A stretch of DNA of 64,000 bases, from contig NZ_CM001776.1 in the NCBI RefSeq assembly GCF_000332275.1, positions 2,855,737 to 2,919,736 on the forward strand, in the 5' to 3' direction. Both the position numbers and the translations under genes were made by a program. Below are positions 19,283-28,120 of the stretch, one piece after another; positions within the stretch are counted from its first letter, which is position 1, and every line of letters begins with the position of its first letter. The stretch is from Synechococcus sp. PCC 7336. Lineage in GTDB: Bacteria > Cyanobacteriota > Cyanobacteriia > Thermostichales > PCC-7336. The notes beneath the pieces were generated by a model. That model searched no databases. It had not been told where the DNA came from and saw only the letters and a list, made by a program, of their open reading frames with translations.

Positions 19283-20848
19283 TTAGCTGGCAGTGTTAGT
19301 TACTTGCTGTTGAAGAAAGACGCCTAGATTTTGAGCCAGATGGAGTGGATCGACACCGCTAGGACCGTCTCGTTCCGCTAAGGCGATCGCCGCTCTGGCG
19401 TGCCACCAAGTGCCAATTCCCGCCGCCGCTTCCGGTGCAATGCCTTGTGCCAACAACCCCCCGATTAAGCCTGTCAGCACATCCCCACTGCCGCCGCGCG
19501 CCAGAGCCGGAGTGCTATCTGGATTCAGCCAAGCTCGCCCGTCGGGATTGCCGATCGCCGTCCGCGCCCCTTTTAGCAGAACCGTCGTTCCCGATTGCTT
19601 GGCGGCTTCCTGCGCCGCTCGAATGCGATCCGCCGACTCAATCTGGGGAAACAAGCGGCGGAATTCGCCTAAATGTGGCGTCAGAACGGTGGAGGCGAGT
19701 CTCCCTTTGAGGGAGGACACCCCCAAGCGGGCGATCGCATTTAAGCCGTCCGCGTCGACGACCAGCGGCAGCTCCCGAGTGCGATCGCAAAGTCCCCGCA
19801 CGAACTCGTCAATATCGGCATCCATACCGGGACCGACGGCGATCGCCGTATACCGCCCCAGGTCCAACTCCGGCAGCTCGCCCATACAGCCAGCCTCCGT
19901 TTCCGCACAAGGCACCACCAGTGCCTCGGGCAGCCACTGCCGCACCAGCAGCTGAATGCTCTGGGGCACGACCGCCGTCAGCATTCCCACTCCACTCGGA
20001 CGCGCCCCTAACGCCGTCAGAATGGCCGCCCCCGAATATCGCGCCGACCCGCAAACTAGCAGTAAATGTCCGTGGGTGTATTTATGGGTGTCGGGATTGG
20101 GGGGATGCAACGCGGTTCCCCAGCGTTGGGGAGGCAGGCGATCGCGTACCCACTTGCCCGTAATGCGCTCCAACTGGGGCGGCTCCCCCAGAACGTCCGA
20201 GATGGCTGGCAGTGGCAAGCCAAAATCAATCAACTCAGCCTGTCCGATCGCCTCCAGAGCCCGATCTTGCAATAAACCCCGCTTCCACAGCCCCAAACAA
20301 TAGGTCGCCGTTGCTCGCACTGCTGTTCCCAACGTCTCGCCCGTATCGGTTTCCAGTCCTGACGGCAGATCGATACTGACCATCGGCAGGCCGGATCGGT
20401 TAGCCCAATCAACTGTCTCGGCCCAAATCCCTTCCAGCGATCGCGTCAGTCCAAACCCAAACAATCCGTCAATCAGCCAATGGCAGGACTGTAATTCTTC
20501 ATAGGAGCTCGCCCGCGTTGCTCCCAGCCATCGCAAATACCGAGCGTGGTCTGCCGTCAGCGGCTTCGCCCTCTCGCTGGGCATCCAGACCCGCACTTCA
20601 TAGCCCGCCAGCAGCAATTCCCGCGCCACCACCAAGCCATCGCCGCCGTTGTGCCCCGGTCCGACAAGAATCCCGACCGTTGGATAATCCCGCCGGGGAA
20701 AGCGAGCGCGAAGGCGATCGAACAACAGGCCACCGACTTTCTCCATCAGCGCTGCGACGGGCATCCCGGCAGCAAAAACAGAGTGTTCGATGGCCTGCAT
20801 TTGGGCCGCCGTCACCAAGAAGCGATCGACTCTGGCGGACTGACCCAT
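19283..20848 (-). CDS. nnr: Bifunctional NAD(P)HX epimerase/dehydratase
   Basis: A 521-aa fusion that repairs hydrated NADH/NADPH. The N-terminal YjeF_N epimerase domain (residues 1-215) has GILVGPGHNGGDGLVVAREL and SIDLPSGLETDTGE; the C-terminal ADP-dependent dehydratase domain has AIAVGPGMD, VVDADGLNAI and the ATP/ADP-binding ARGGSGDVLTGLIGGLLAQG. Both catalytic halves look complete. It follows psaL by 27 bp on the same strand and might be read through from the photosystem I operon. Confidence 0.95.
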   Translation of the reverse strand: MGQSARVDRFLVTAAQMQAIEHSVFAAGMPVAALMEKVGGLLFDRLRARFPRRDYPTVGILVGPGHNGGDGLVVARELLLAGYEVRVWMPSERAKPLTADHARYLRWLGATRASSYEELQSCHWLIDGLFGFGLTRSLEGIWAETVDWANRSGLPMVSIDLPSGLETDTGETLGTAVRATATYCLGLWKRGLLQDRALEAIGQAELIDFGLPLPAISDVLGEPPQLERITGKWVRDRLPPQRWGTALHPPNPDTHKYTHGHLLLVCGSARYSGAAILTALGARPSGVGMLTAVVPQSIQLLVRQWLPEALVVPCAETEAGCMGELPELDLGRYTAIAVGPGMDADIDEFVRGLCDRTRELPLVVDADGLNAIARLGVSSLKGRLASTVLTPHLGEFRRLFPQIESADRIRAAQEAAKQSGTTVLLKGARTAIGNPDGRAWLNPDSTPALARGGSGDVLTGLIGGLLAQGIAPEAAAGIGTWWHARAAIALAERDGPSGVDPLHLAQNLGVFLQQQVTNTAS

Positions 20849-20875
20849 CTGTTCGGTGAAATCAAATCGGACTGA

Positions 20876-21355
20876 CTAGCCAGCAAGATGCTGGAAATCT
20901 TCCATAAAACCAGGCAGCATGGAAATCAGATCGGCATTGGCAATCAGCAAATAAGCGGTGATGGCACCGCCAAAGCCCCCCACCAAAAAACCGGAGGAAA
21001 ACATGCTCCAGCCTTCCTTGCTGCCGATGAACACGTCGCCATCGTCGGTGACATAGGAATAGATCGATAGGGCCATCGTCATTAACAGCACGATCGTGCA
21101 AGCGGCCAAAAAGCCAGCCACTAAAGCCACTGGCTCGTTGCGCAGGGGGCCGAGTAAAGCAAATGGACCCACCAGCCAGTAACCGTGAGCCATGCCAATT
21201 TCCAGGCCGCGAGCTAGCGGAGCCATGCCGGGGCGCTTGTAGGGCAACCAATCGAGGAAGAACTTAACGGCAGGGGAATTATTGACGGGGGTCAAGAAAT
21301 TGCCAATTTGAGCATCGCCATCTGGCGGAGAAACAAGAGACTTAGACTGGGTCAT
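20876..21355 (-). CDS. psaL: Photosystem I reaction centre subunit XI (PsaL)
   Basis: A 159-aa membrane subunit that mediates contact between photosystem I monomers. Family blocks are visible: FLTPVNNSPAVKFFLDWLPYKRPGMAPLARGLEIGMAHGYWLVGPF with chlorophyll-binding residues, then two further helices. Here it lies downstream of psaF and psaJ on the same strand rather than beside psaI. Three tandem copies of a 21-bp sequence fill the gap between psaJ and psaL. Confidence 0.96.
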   Translation of the reverse strand: MTQSKSLVSPPDGDAQIGNFLTPVNNSPAVKFFLDWLPYKRPGMAPLARGLEIGMAHGYWLVGPFALLGPLRNEPVALVAGFLAACTIVLLMTMALSIYSYVTDDGDVFIGSKEGWSMFSSGFLVGGFGGAITAYLLIANADLISMLPGFMEDFQHLAG

Positions 21356-21387
21356 AGCAAGAGAATCCTAAACTAGGTCTACTGAAC

Positions 21388-21448
21388 CAAAAAGCTGTAC
21401 TTCAGAATCAAAAAGCTGTACTTCAGAATCAAAAAGCTGTACTTCAGA
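21388..21448 (-). repeat. Three tandem 21-bp repeats between psaJ and psaL
   Basis: Copies at 21388-21408 and 21409-21429 are identical (plus strand CAAAAAGCTGTACTTCAGAA then T); the third, from 21430, matches for 19 bases before diverging. The array lies in the 130-bp psaJ-psaL gap, starting 32 bp upstream of the PsaL start codon. It could act in the leader of psaL, or it may simply be a slippage product. Confidence 0.85.
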
Positions 21449-21485
21449 CTTCCGAGTACAGTGTTTGGAATGAATAATTTGACTC

Positions 21486-21614
21486 TTAAAACACCAACAG
21501 ATCGGGGAAGAAGCGGTTAATTTCAATCAATAGGCCAGCCAGCAGCGTGAGTACAATGGCACCTGCTACGGGTGCGGTCAGCAAATAAGTGCTCAATTTG
21601 TCCATATCTTCCAT
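21486..21614 (-). CDS. psaJ: Photosystem I subunit IX (PsaJ)
   Basis: A 42-aa one-helix protein, [20 protein letters not shown] followed by the diagnostic [13 protein letters not shown] end, which matches PsaJ well. An AGAGAGG ribosome binding site lies about 9 bases before the ATG at 21614; an inner ATG at 21605 is possible. It binds to PsaF and helps place chlorophylls and the plastocyanin/cytochrome c6 docking side. It is 142 bp downstream of psaF, the usual neighbour. Confidence 0.93.
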   Translation of the reverse strand: MEDMDKLSTYLLTAPVAGAIVLTLLAGLLIEINRFFPDLLVF

Positions 21615-21756
21615 CGTTTAATGCCTCTCTATCGCGTTTAATTTGTTCGAGGTCGGAGGCGATCGCTCGGGGCCAAGCGGCGATCGCGCCCGTATGAAGA
21701 GTCGCGAGAAATGTTGTCAGCACTGCGGCTGGAGAACGCCCTCGCGACTGCAATCG

Positions 21757-22308
21757 CTAGCGGGGGGAAATCGGCACAGCCTCGTCAGCTTCGCCAATAC
21801 TGCCCGAGGAAATCTCGGCAAATGCTAGTGCGGGCCAAGCAAGACTCTTACTGAAACTGGCCAGAGCCATGCCCGTATCGATAATGATTTCTTTGGTGGC
21901 GGCGTCGCCACTTTCGCGAGCTGAGATCAGATAGTCGCGACCGGCCCAACCAATCAGACCGGCAATATAGAGAAACATCAAGCTAGGGATAATAAACTCA
22001 CCCGCATGGTTCAGACGGCCATCGGCAATCAGATGGGGCAGTCCCTCGGTGCCGCACAGGAGCGAACCGTAACGGTCGAAACGGGCGTTGGTACGGGCAA
22101 TTTGCTTTTTCACCAGAGCCGCCTCGCTGCTGCCAGGGGCGCTAGCTGATAACTTAGCTTCTAGAGCTGCAACGCGATCGCTTTGGCGCTGAGTAAAGGC
22201 AGGTGTGTCGCTACAGGGTGTTAAGGCGGTCATGCCTTCAGCATTCGCCGGTTGGGGCACCCCCAAAAACAGTAGAACTGCTAGCAGTATTGTAAAAATT
22301 TTTGCCAT
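21757..22308 (-). CDS. psaF: Photosystem I reaction centre subunit III (PsaF)
   Basis: A 183-aa protein with a cleavable signal peptide (hydrophobic residues 4-16, ending near NAEG), a lumenal domain with two cysteines (TPCSDTPAF and LLCGTEGLPHLI), then the membrane helix region GEFIIPSLMFLYIAGLIGWAGRDYL. It is the first gene of psaF-psaJ-psaL and diverges from tsaD over a 125-bp promoter region. Length and motifs are normal. Confidence 0.96.
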   Translation of the reverse strand: MAKIFTILLAVLLFLGVPQPANAEGMTALTPCSDTPAFTQRQSDRVAALEAKLSASAPGSSEAALVKKQIARTNARFDRYGSLLCGTEGLPHLIADGRLNHAGEFIIPSLMFLYIAGLIGWAGRDYLISARESGDAATKEIIIDTGMALASFSKSLAWPALAFAEISSGSIGEADEAVPISPR

Positions 22309-22433
22309 GAAATTCTTTTCCCACTATGACGCATCAAGAATTGGGTTCCGACCGGAAGGAGTCGATTTTGCCTTGAGATTGTACTCCTCACACGATCGCT
22401 CGTAAACCAGAGTAAGACTACTTAAAACCTCTC

Positions 22434-23486
22434 ATGGCAACAGTCCTGGCAATTGAAACAAGTTGTGACGAAACTGCCGCCGCTGTCGTTACAAATCGCA
22501 ATGTTTTGAGCTCCATTGTGGCCTCTCAAATCGATCTGCATGCCCAGTATGGCGGTGTAGTGCCCGAGGTGGCCTCCCGCGCCCATGTGGCCACCGTGCA
22601 GCCAGTCGTCGCACAGGCTCTATCGGAGGCAGGCGTAGCGATCGCCGACCTAGATGCGATCGCCGTCACTTGCGCCCCCGGCCTAGTAGGAGCTTTGCTG
22701 GTGGGGGTCATGGCCGCTAAAACCCTGGCGCTGGTCCACCACCTGCCTCTGATTGGCGTTCACCACCTGGAAGGGCATATCTACAGCGGCTTTTTGACTC
22801 AGCCCGACCTGCAGCCCCCTTTGCTGGCCCTATTGGTATCGGGGGGGCACACCAGCTCGATCCACGTCCGGGCTGAAGGAGATTACGAAACGGTGGGACA
22901 AACCTGCGACGATGCTGCGGGGGAAGCCTTCGATAAGGTGGCTCGCTTGCTGGGCTTGGGCTATCCGGGCGGTCCTGCGATCGATCGCCTCGCCCGCTCG
23001 GGAAATCCCAAACGTTTCCCGCTGCCCGAAGGGAAGGTCAAACATCCCTATAACACCAGCTTTAGCGGCCTCAAAACGGCTGTTTTGCGCTTGGTACAGA
23101 AATTAGCAGCCACGGGCGATCCCCTGCCCGTAGCCGATATTGCGGCAAGCTTTCAAGCCACGGTGGCGCGGGTGCTGACCGCCAAGGCGATCGCCTGTGC
23201 CACCGATCTGCAATTACCCCATATCGTTCTGACCGGCGGCGTTGCCGCCAACAGCGAATTGCGATCGCGATTGCAGGCAGCCGCAGCCGCAGCGGGAATT
23301 GGTGTGGCGATCCCTCCCCTAAAACTGTGTACCGATAATGCCGCCATGATTGGGGCTGCAGCGGTAGCCCACTGCGAGCGCGGAGAGATTTCCTCGCTCG
23401 ATTTGGGGGTGCAATCCCGCTTGGCACTGGAACAGATTGAGAGCCTCTACCCTACTGCCGCCAGCACTATTGTCGCAGCGCCCTAG
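22434..23486 (+). CDS. tsaD: tRNA N6-adenosine threonylcarbamoyltransferase TsaD
   Basis: Catalyses the last step of t6A37 formation in ANN-decoding tRNAs together with TsaB and TsaE. At 350 aa it is standard. The ASKHA fold motifs are present: [16 protein letters not shown] at the start, metal ligands in HHLEGHIY (residues near 109-116), VSGGHTS and the C-terminal [13 protein letters not shown]. Start is ATG at 22434, divergent from psaF. Confidence 0.97.
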   Translation: MATVLAIETSCDETAAAVVTNRNVLSSIVASQIDLHAQYGGVVPEVASRAHVATVQPVVAQALSEAGVAIADLDAIAVTCAPGLVGALLVGVMAAKTLALVHHLPLIGVHHLEGHIYSGFLTQPDLQPPLLALLVSGGHTSSIHVRAEGDYETVGQTCDDAAGEAFDKVARLLGLGYPGGPAIDRLARSGNPKRFPLPEGKVKHPYNTSFSGLKTAVLRLVQKLAATGDPLPVADIAASFQATVARVLTAKAIACATDLQLPHIVLTGGVAANSELRSRLQAAAAAAGIGVAIPPLKLCTDNAAMIGAAAVAHCERGEISSLDLGVQSRLALEQIESLYPTAASTIVAAP

Positions 23487-24360
23487 CGGCCGAATTTTCG
23501 GCGGCTTCATCCTGCACAATCCAGGTGGTTACCAGTTCCGCTTCGGCGGGGGTCCACTGGCCGAGGCGCTCGAGCGAGTAGCCTTTCTGCCGCGTATAGG
23601 TAACCTCTGGGGAGCCGGATGTGATTTGAGTGCTGGTTCCCTCGATGGGACTTTGGGTAAATCTTCTGGCCCGAGCAATGACAGCATGTCGGTTGGTCCA
23701 GATCGGATCGAGCAGTTCGCTATCGGGGTCGCCCTTGTCTATGTAGTCCAAGACTGCGTCGTAACTATCTAGGGCCCAGCGGCGAGCGCGACCGGCAGGA
23801 CGGTGACAGCCGACGCAACTAGCATCCAGTAAGGGCAAGACGTCATCTTCGTAGGTAAACTGCGGTTCGGTCCTGAACTCCACCTGGATATCTTCGGTCA
23901 GGGGGATGGCAGCTTGGGAGGGAATTTGGATGAGGTAATCGGTGCTGAAGGTCATGGGTTCGGCGGGCTCTAGCACCAAGCGGTTGTCCTCGGTGTTGAA
24001 GGCCAAAGAAATGGGGGGATCGATGGTGACATCGAGTTCTTCAAATTCATCGTCTAAGGGGCGATCGAATTCAAATTGCAAGATCGAGTTGATGGGGATA
24101 TCCATCTGGCCGTTAGCAGGATTACTGTTCGACAAGCCGATTGTGACAGGCTCAGCTTGTGCCAGCAGGTTGGCGCGATCGCGATGAATTGCACCTGGGG
24201 CCGCGATCGCTTCTGTCGCCAGCGCTCCCCCACTACTGGCGCGAGAGGGGACAGCCTGGAGGTGCCACGGTATGGAGATAATTGTCGCAACGGCGATCGC
24301 TCCGGCGATCGCAGCGAGAAATTGCCGTCCGGCGAGAATCCAACGTCGAGGTCCAGTCAT
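23467..24360 (-). CDS. Membrane-anchored protein with Ig-like (Big_5) region and CxxCH haem motif
   Basis: About 297 aa from the ATG at 24360 (the frame extends to 24444). There is an N-terminal membrane helix (about residues 6-30), an Ig-like domain ([25 protein letters not shown] through [10 protein letters not shown]) typical of Big_5 repeats, then a C-terminal segment [34 protein letters not shown] with a cytochrome-c-like CVGCH site. It resembles the planctomycete-type cytochrome C domain. Probably anchored with the domains outside the cytoplasm; the electron partner is unknown. It overlaps the end of tsaD by 20 bp (convergent). Confidence 0.7.
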   Translation of the reverse strand: MTGPRRWILAGRQFLAAIAGAIAVATIISIPWHLQAVPSRASSGGALATEAIAAPGAIHRDRANLLAQAEPVTIGLSNSNPANGQMDIPINSILQFEFDRPLDDEFEELDVTIDPPISLAFNTEDNRLVLEPAEPMTFSTDYLIQIPSQAAIPLTEDIQVEFRTEPQFTYEDDVLPLLDASCVGCHRPAGRARRWALDSYDAVLDYIDKGDPDSELLDPIWTNRHAVIARARRFTQSPIEGTSTQITSGSPEVTYTRQKGYSLERLGQWTPAEAELVTTWIVQDEAAENSAARALRQ

Positions 24361-24461
24361 GGGCAGTTCACAACGATTACAGTGCCAATCTTTTGCTACC
24401 CTAGCGAAGTCAAAAGCTTCCATCCAGTCTGTCGCAATTTTCACTTAAATTTCCGAGCAGG

Positions 24462-25169
24462 ATGCGCAAGCGCCACTGCGCGAGCGCGTCGAGCCCTGCC
24501 CTTTCAGTACACCCGATCGTTCGCGTTTGTGTGCTTGTGGCTACCCCCCTCCGCTATCTCAGCTATCGCTATCCTTGGCTCTATCAAGCCATTGCCAAAA
24601 CCACTGCTCTCTCCGTCGGGGGTCACCGACGCTTCCACTTGTTGCCACTGGATGGCTTAGCCATTGAGAAAGGCGATCGCATTTTGGATCTCTGCTGCGG
24701 TCGAGGGGAGGCTACCGAAATTTTGTTGGAATACAGCGATCGCGTCACCGGTCTAGATGCCTCTCCGAAGGCGATCGCTTATGCCCAAACCCACATCCCC
24801 CAAGCTCAATATGTGGAAGGCTTTGCCCAGGATTTACCGTTCGAGTCGGAAACCTTCGAATGGGTGCATACGAGTGTGGCGCTACACGAAATGTCGGCGG
24901 AAGTCTTGCGTGCCATCCTTGCAGAAGCCCATCGCGTACTGGTCCCCGGCGGAACGTTTGCGACGATTGACTTCCATCGTCCCCGCAATCCGGTCGTCTG
25001 GCCTGGGTTGGCAGCGTTTTTGTGGATATTTGAGACGGAAACTGCTTGGCAGTTACTGCGGGAGGATTTGCCCCACCTCTTGAGGGAAGCTGGGTTTTCG
25101 CAGGTGACGCAGAAACTTTATGCAGGGGGAAGTTTGCAGGTGTTGCAAGCGGTAAAGTCGGCGAGCTGA
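24462..25169 (+). CDS. Class I SAM-dependent methyltransferase
   Basis: A 235-aa methyltransferase of the UbiE/MenG-like type: motif I is ILDLCCGRGEATEIL, followed by acidic residue DAS in VTGLDASPKAIAYAQ, and VHTSVALHEMSAEVLRAIL and HRVLVPGGTFATIDFHRP further on. The true start is probably inside, near RVCVLVATPLRYLSYRYPWLY, because the first 20-25 residues look unlike the family. The substrate is unknown (a quinone or lipid is possible). Divergent from the CxxCH gene. Confidence 0.8.
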   Translation: MRKRHCASASSPALSVHPIVRVCVLVATPLRYLSYRYPWLYQAIAKTTALSVGGHRRFHLLPLDGLAIEKGDRILDLCCGRGEATEILLEYSDRVTGLDASPKAIAYAQTHIPQAQYVEGFAQDLPFESETFEWVHTSVALHEMSAEVLRAILAEAHRVLVPGGTFATIDFHRPRNPVVWPGLAAFLWIFETETAWQLLREDLPHLLREAGFSQVTQKLYAGGSLQVLQAVKSAS

Positions 25170-25334
25170 CGGTATGAGTGTTGCGTTGAGGTTCCCTCTC
25201 CAGAAGTGAGGCAATTAGGTTCGGGAATGGAGGCCAGTCTGTTATCGAGCTTCATCGAACCACATACTTCGTGACATACTGAAAATAATATTTGCATCCA
25301 AATTAAGCCTGTTTGTCTTGGAGGATTTCCGACT

Positions 25335-25652
25335 GTGGATCGCGCTCTGATTAAGTTTTCATCGACTGAATGCGGCATTTGCCACAGAATGTCCCATTTT
25401 GATAGCAAGGTTGCAGGTGAATTGGGCTTGCGGTTCATCGATGTCAAGCTGCAAGATGGCAAGACCTATCGCCAGTACCGCGACATCCTGATTTCTCAAT
25501 ATCCCGATAAAGCCAGTATGGGATGGCCCACTTACTTTGTCTGCGACAATCCCGAAGGAGAGTTCGACATCCTAGGGGAAATCAAAGGAGGCCACATGAA
25601 AGGGGAGTTCCGCAAGCGAGTGCAGGCAGTGCTCGATAAGGTGGCCGCTTAA
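25335..25652 (+). CDS. Thioredoxin-family protein with a CGIC active site
   Basis: A 105-aa protein with one thioredoxin fold: MDRALIKFSSTECGICHRMSHFDSK has the CxxC pair CGIC, and the cis-proline is in GWPTYFV. Such short thioredoxin-like proteins are common in cyanobacteria; the target is unknown. GTG at 25335 is the start, after GGAGGATTT. Confidence 0.78.
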   Translation: MDRALIKFSSTECGICHRMSHFDSKVAGELGLRFIDVKLQDGKTYRQYRDILISQYPDKASMGWPTYFVCDNPEGEFDILGEIKGGHMKGEFRKRVQAVLDKVAA

Positions 25653-25683
25653 TTCATTCAGGCACTTCAATCTCCATCCTGGT

Positions 25684-26598
25684 TTGCCTCGCGATCGCGG
25701 GGCATGTCTATATTATTTTTGGCGAACCGATTATTTTTGGCGAACCGATACAGAGAGACCTTTGGGGACCAGCGAACAGTGGGATTATTGCAAGTTGAAC
25801 TTGGGAGAGTGGCGAGGATCGTTTGCTCAACTGTCTCCTACGGGTGAGATTGTGCGAGAGTCTCCCTCTTTATTGCAGTTGAAAGAGCGGAATGACGCCC
25901 GACAGGTTCAACTGGAGTTGGAGGTGTTCGATGCCCTGACGGGGACACGAGAGAGACATATCGAGTTTGCGATCGCATTCGATAACGTCGATCCAAAGCT
26001 CGCCTTCTTTGAGACGGGAGCTTTTGTGCAAGGATCGCTGCAGTTCAGTCCTCTGGCTGAGTTTGGTGCGGAGTTTGGGTTTATTGCGGGCGATCGCCGC
26101 CACCGCCAGGTTCAGCTTTACAAACCAGGGGCACAACTCCCCCGCATCACAACTATTCGGGAATATCGAGTGGGCAGCAATGCCTCCGAGCAACCCGCCC
26201 TGACGATTGAGGCACTGTTGGGAGACTGGCAGGGCGAGGCCATTACCCACTATGTCGGCGATCGCCCCACCGAGCGCTACTCCACCCAATTGCAGGTGTC
26301 TCGCGATGGCGATCGACTTTGGCAAACCACTCGATTCCCCACTGGCGAAATGACTTCCTCGGCCCGCATTCAGGATCGAACCCTTCTTTTCGACGAGAGC
26401 GCCAATGCCGTGCAGGTGTTGTTGCTAGAGGACGGTAGTTCGGCCACAGTCCCCCTCGCCATTCCTAGAGTGCGTTCCTTTTTTCTGGAAGCAGGCTGGT
26501 TGCATGCACCCACTCAGCGGCAGCGCTTAATTCGGCGCTACGGCGATCGGGGCAATTTGGAGAGTATTACCCTTGTGGTCGAGACCAAACAGGCTTGA
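25684..26598 (+). CDS. DUF3598 (lipocalin-like) protein, N-terminus uncertain
   Basis: About 300 aa. The central part (LGEWRGSFAQLSPTGEIVRESPSLLQL to the end, IRRYGDRGNLESITLVVETKQ) fits the cyanobacterial DUF3598 family, a predicted calycin beta-barrel related to CpeS/T bilin lyases. The only start codon in frame upstream is TTG at 25684, and it leads into an 18-bp in-frame tandem duplication that encodes YFWRTD twice. No ATG is present before the conserved part, so the true N-terminus is unclear. The stop lies 22 bp from the convergent TPR gene. Confidence 0.68.
   Translation: MPRDRGACLYYFWRTDYFWRTDTERPLGTSEQWDYCKLNLGEWRGSFAQLSPTGEIVRESPSLLQLKERNDARQVQLELEVFDALTGTRERHIEFAIAFDNVDPKLAFFETGAFVQGSLQFSPLAEFGAEFGFIAGDRRHRQVQLYKPGAQLPRITTIREYRVGSNASEQPALTIEALLGDWQGEAITHYVGDRPTERYSTQLQVSRDGDRLWQTTRFPTGEMTSSARIQDRTLLFDESANAVQVLLLEDGSSATVPLAIPRVRSFFLEAGWLHAPTQRQRLIRRYGDRGNLESITLVVETKQA
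25711..25750 (+). repeat. 18-bp in-frame tandem duplication
   Basis: TATTTTTGGCGAACCGAT occurs twice in a row at the start of the DUF3598 frame, encoding YFWRTD-YFWRTD. It is probably a slippage duplication near the true start of the gene. Confidence 0.75.
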
Positions 26599-26620
26599 CA
26601 AATTCGCTCGTCAGAACCGA

Positions 26621-28120
26621 TTACCCCTCCGCTACATTCTCGACAGTTGTCTGTTCTGGCGTTCCACAGACGAGAGCTTGGAAGCGGGGGTGCGATCGCA
26701 TTCTATCAAAATCGGAATCTGTCTTTGCTAACTCTCTATTTCCCGCATCTAACTGAATTGCCTGCTCCAAGTGCCCCAGAGCCCTATCTACTTGATTTGA
26801 GAGTGCCAAAGTACATGCTTTATTGAATAAAGCTTTCTGGGAGTTGGGATTGATTGAAAGAGCCTTTTCATAAGAGTCAATAGCTTCATCATATCGACCT
26901 ATCTTAGACAGCAAATTACCACGGTTGCACCAACATTCATGGAAGTCTGGCTTGATGGAAACAGCCTTATCATAGGAGGAGATTGCCTCTTCTATTTGCC
27001 CAGATTGACTTAGAGTACTTCCTCTATTGCATAATGCCTCGTAGTAGTCTGGCTTACACATGATAGCATTATCGTATGAGGAAATTGCTTCACGATTGCG
27101 ACCCAACTGACGCAACGTATTACCTCTATTGAAGCATGCTTCATGAGAGTTTGGCTTGATTGCAATCGCTTTGTCGTAAGCAACAATTGACTCCTCATAT
27201 CTGCCTAATTCATGCAAGGTTAGACCTCTGTTGTACCAGGCTTCATATAGATCCGAATTGATTTCAAGCGCTTTGTCTAATGAGATGATAGCTTGCTCAT
27301 ATCTACCTAGTTTATATAAAGCGAGGCCCCGGTTGTTCCAGGCTTGGTAAAAGTTTGGATTGAATTCTATAGCTTTGTCTAATGAAGCGATGGCTTCTTC
27401 GTATTCTTCTACGTCTCCAAAAACAAGTGACTGTTCAAAGAAAAGTTTTGCTTGAAGTTCCTCAGTAAGCCGCTCCTCGCATAATAAGTTCTGAATTTTG
27501 GCAATCTTGGCCGATCTTTTATCCAGACTGAGAGCCTGATAATTGGAATCAACTCCCTCAAGTAAGAGTCGCAAGAAATTCTGTGCGATTTCCTCTTGTT
27601 CCATTGGAATTTCAAACAAACCAGACCGCCAATCAAAAAAATCCGGTGCTCGAAACATGAAATACTTCAGCCCGAACAACGGTAGCAAAAACACAAAACA
27701 GATCTCGAACCGATTCCGAAACGTCTCTCGATGCAAATTCAACGCCCCCAACACCCGAGGCACCGAGTCTTCCTTGTAATAATCCCCTTGGCCTCCATAC
27801 CCCGGATGAATATAAGGCTCAAACGACTTCTCTAACCCTGCAATAACGAGAACATCAATCTCATCTAAATTCTCCAATCCCTCCACAATTGGCAATAAGC
27901 TATCAATCGGCTCCTCAAACCGAAGCACCTCAAGCCGCTTCTCGGGTACATCTTTCCTGAGCCGCGCGATCGTCCGCTCCCCCACCACCGGAGCGCATCG
28001 AACGAACAACAACCCAAACCCCTCACTACGCCGCACACCCCGCACTAGCGCTCGATAATCGTCTTCCGCCTCTCGCGTCAGCCCTTCTTCTCTATCCCAC
28101 TTAGTCAGACTTGCCGTCAT
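26621..28120 (-). CDS. TPR-repeat protein with an N-terminal degenerate ATPase-like domain
   Basis: A 499-aa protein. Residues 1-230 resemble the AAA/STAND-like module found before TPRs in many bacteria (VLVIAGLEKSF, LGALNLHRETFRNRF, RAPDFFDWRSGLFEIP), but no Walker A (GxxxxGKS/T) is present, so it probably cannot hydrolyse ATP. Residues about 250-470 hold six full 34-residue TPRs plus a partial one (pattern AW-NRG-AL--LGRYE-AI-SYDKAL-I-P). It overlaps the upstream ATPase gene by 20 bp, implying coupled translation and a joint function. The TPR part looks more AT-rich than the flanking housekeeping genes. Function unknown. Confidence 0.78.
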   Translation of the reverse strand: MTASLTKWDREEGLTREAEDDYRALVRGVRRSEGFGLLFVRCAPVVGERTIARLRKDVPEKRLEVLRFEEPIDSLLPIVEGLENLDEIDVLVIAGLEKSFEPYIHPGYGGQGDYYKEDSVPRVLGALNLHRETFRNRFEICFVFLLPLFGLKYFMFRAPDFFDWRSGLFEIPMEQEEIAQNFLRLLLEGVDSNYQALSLDKRSAKIAKIQNLLCEERLTEELQAKLFFEQSLVFGDVEEYEEAIASLDKAIEFNPNFYQAWNNRGLALYKLGRYEQAIISLDKALEINSDLYEAWYNRGLTLHELGRYEESIVAYDKAIAIKPNSHEACFNRGNTLRQLGRNREAISSYDNAIMCKPDYYEALCNRGSTLSQSGQIEEAISSYDKAVSIKPDFHECWCNRGNLLSKIGRYDEAIDSYEKALSINPNSQKALFNKACTLALSNQVDRALGHLEQAIQLDAGNRELAKTDSDFDRMRSHPRFQALVCGTPEQTTVENVAEG

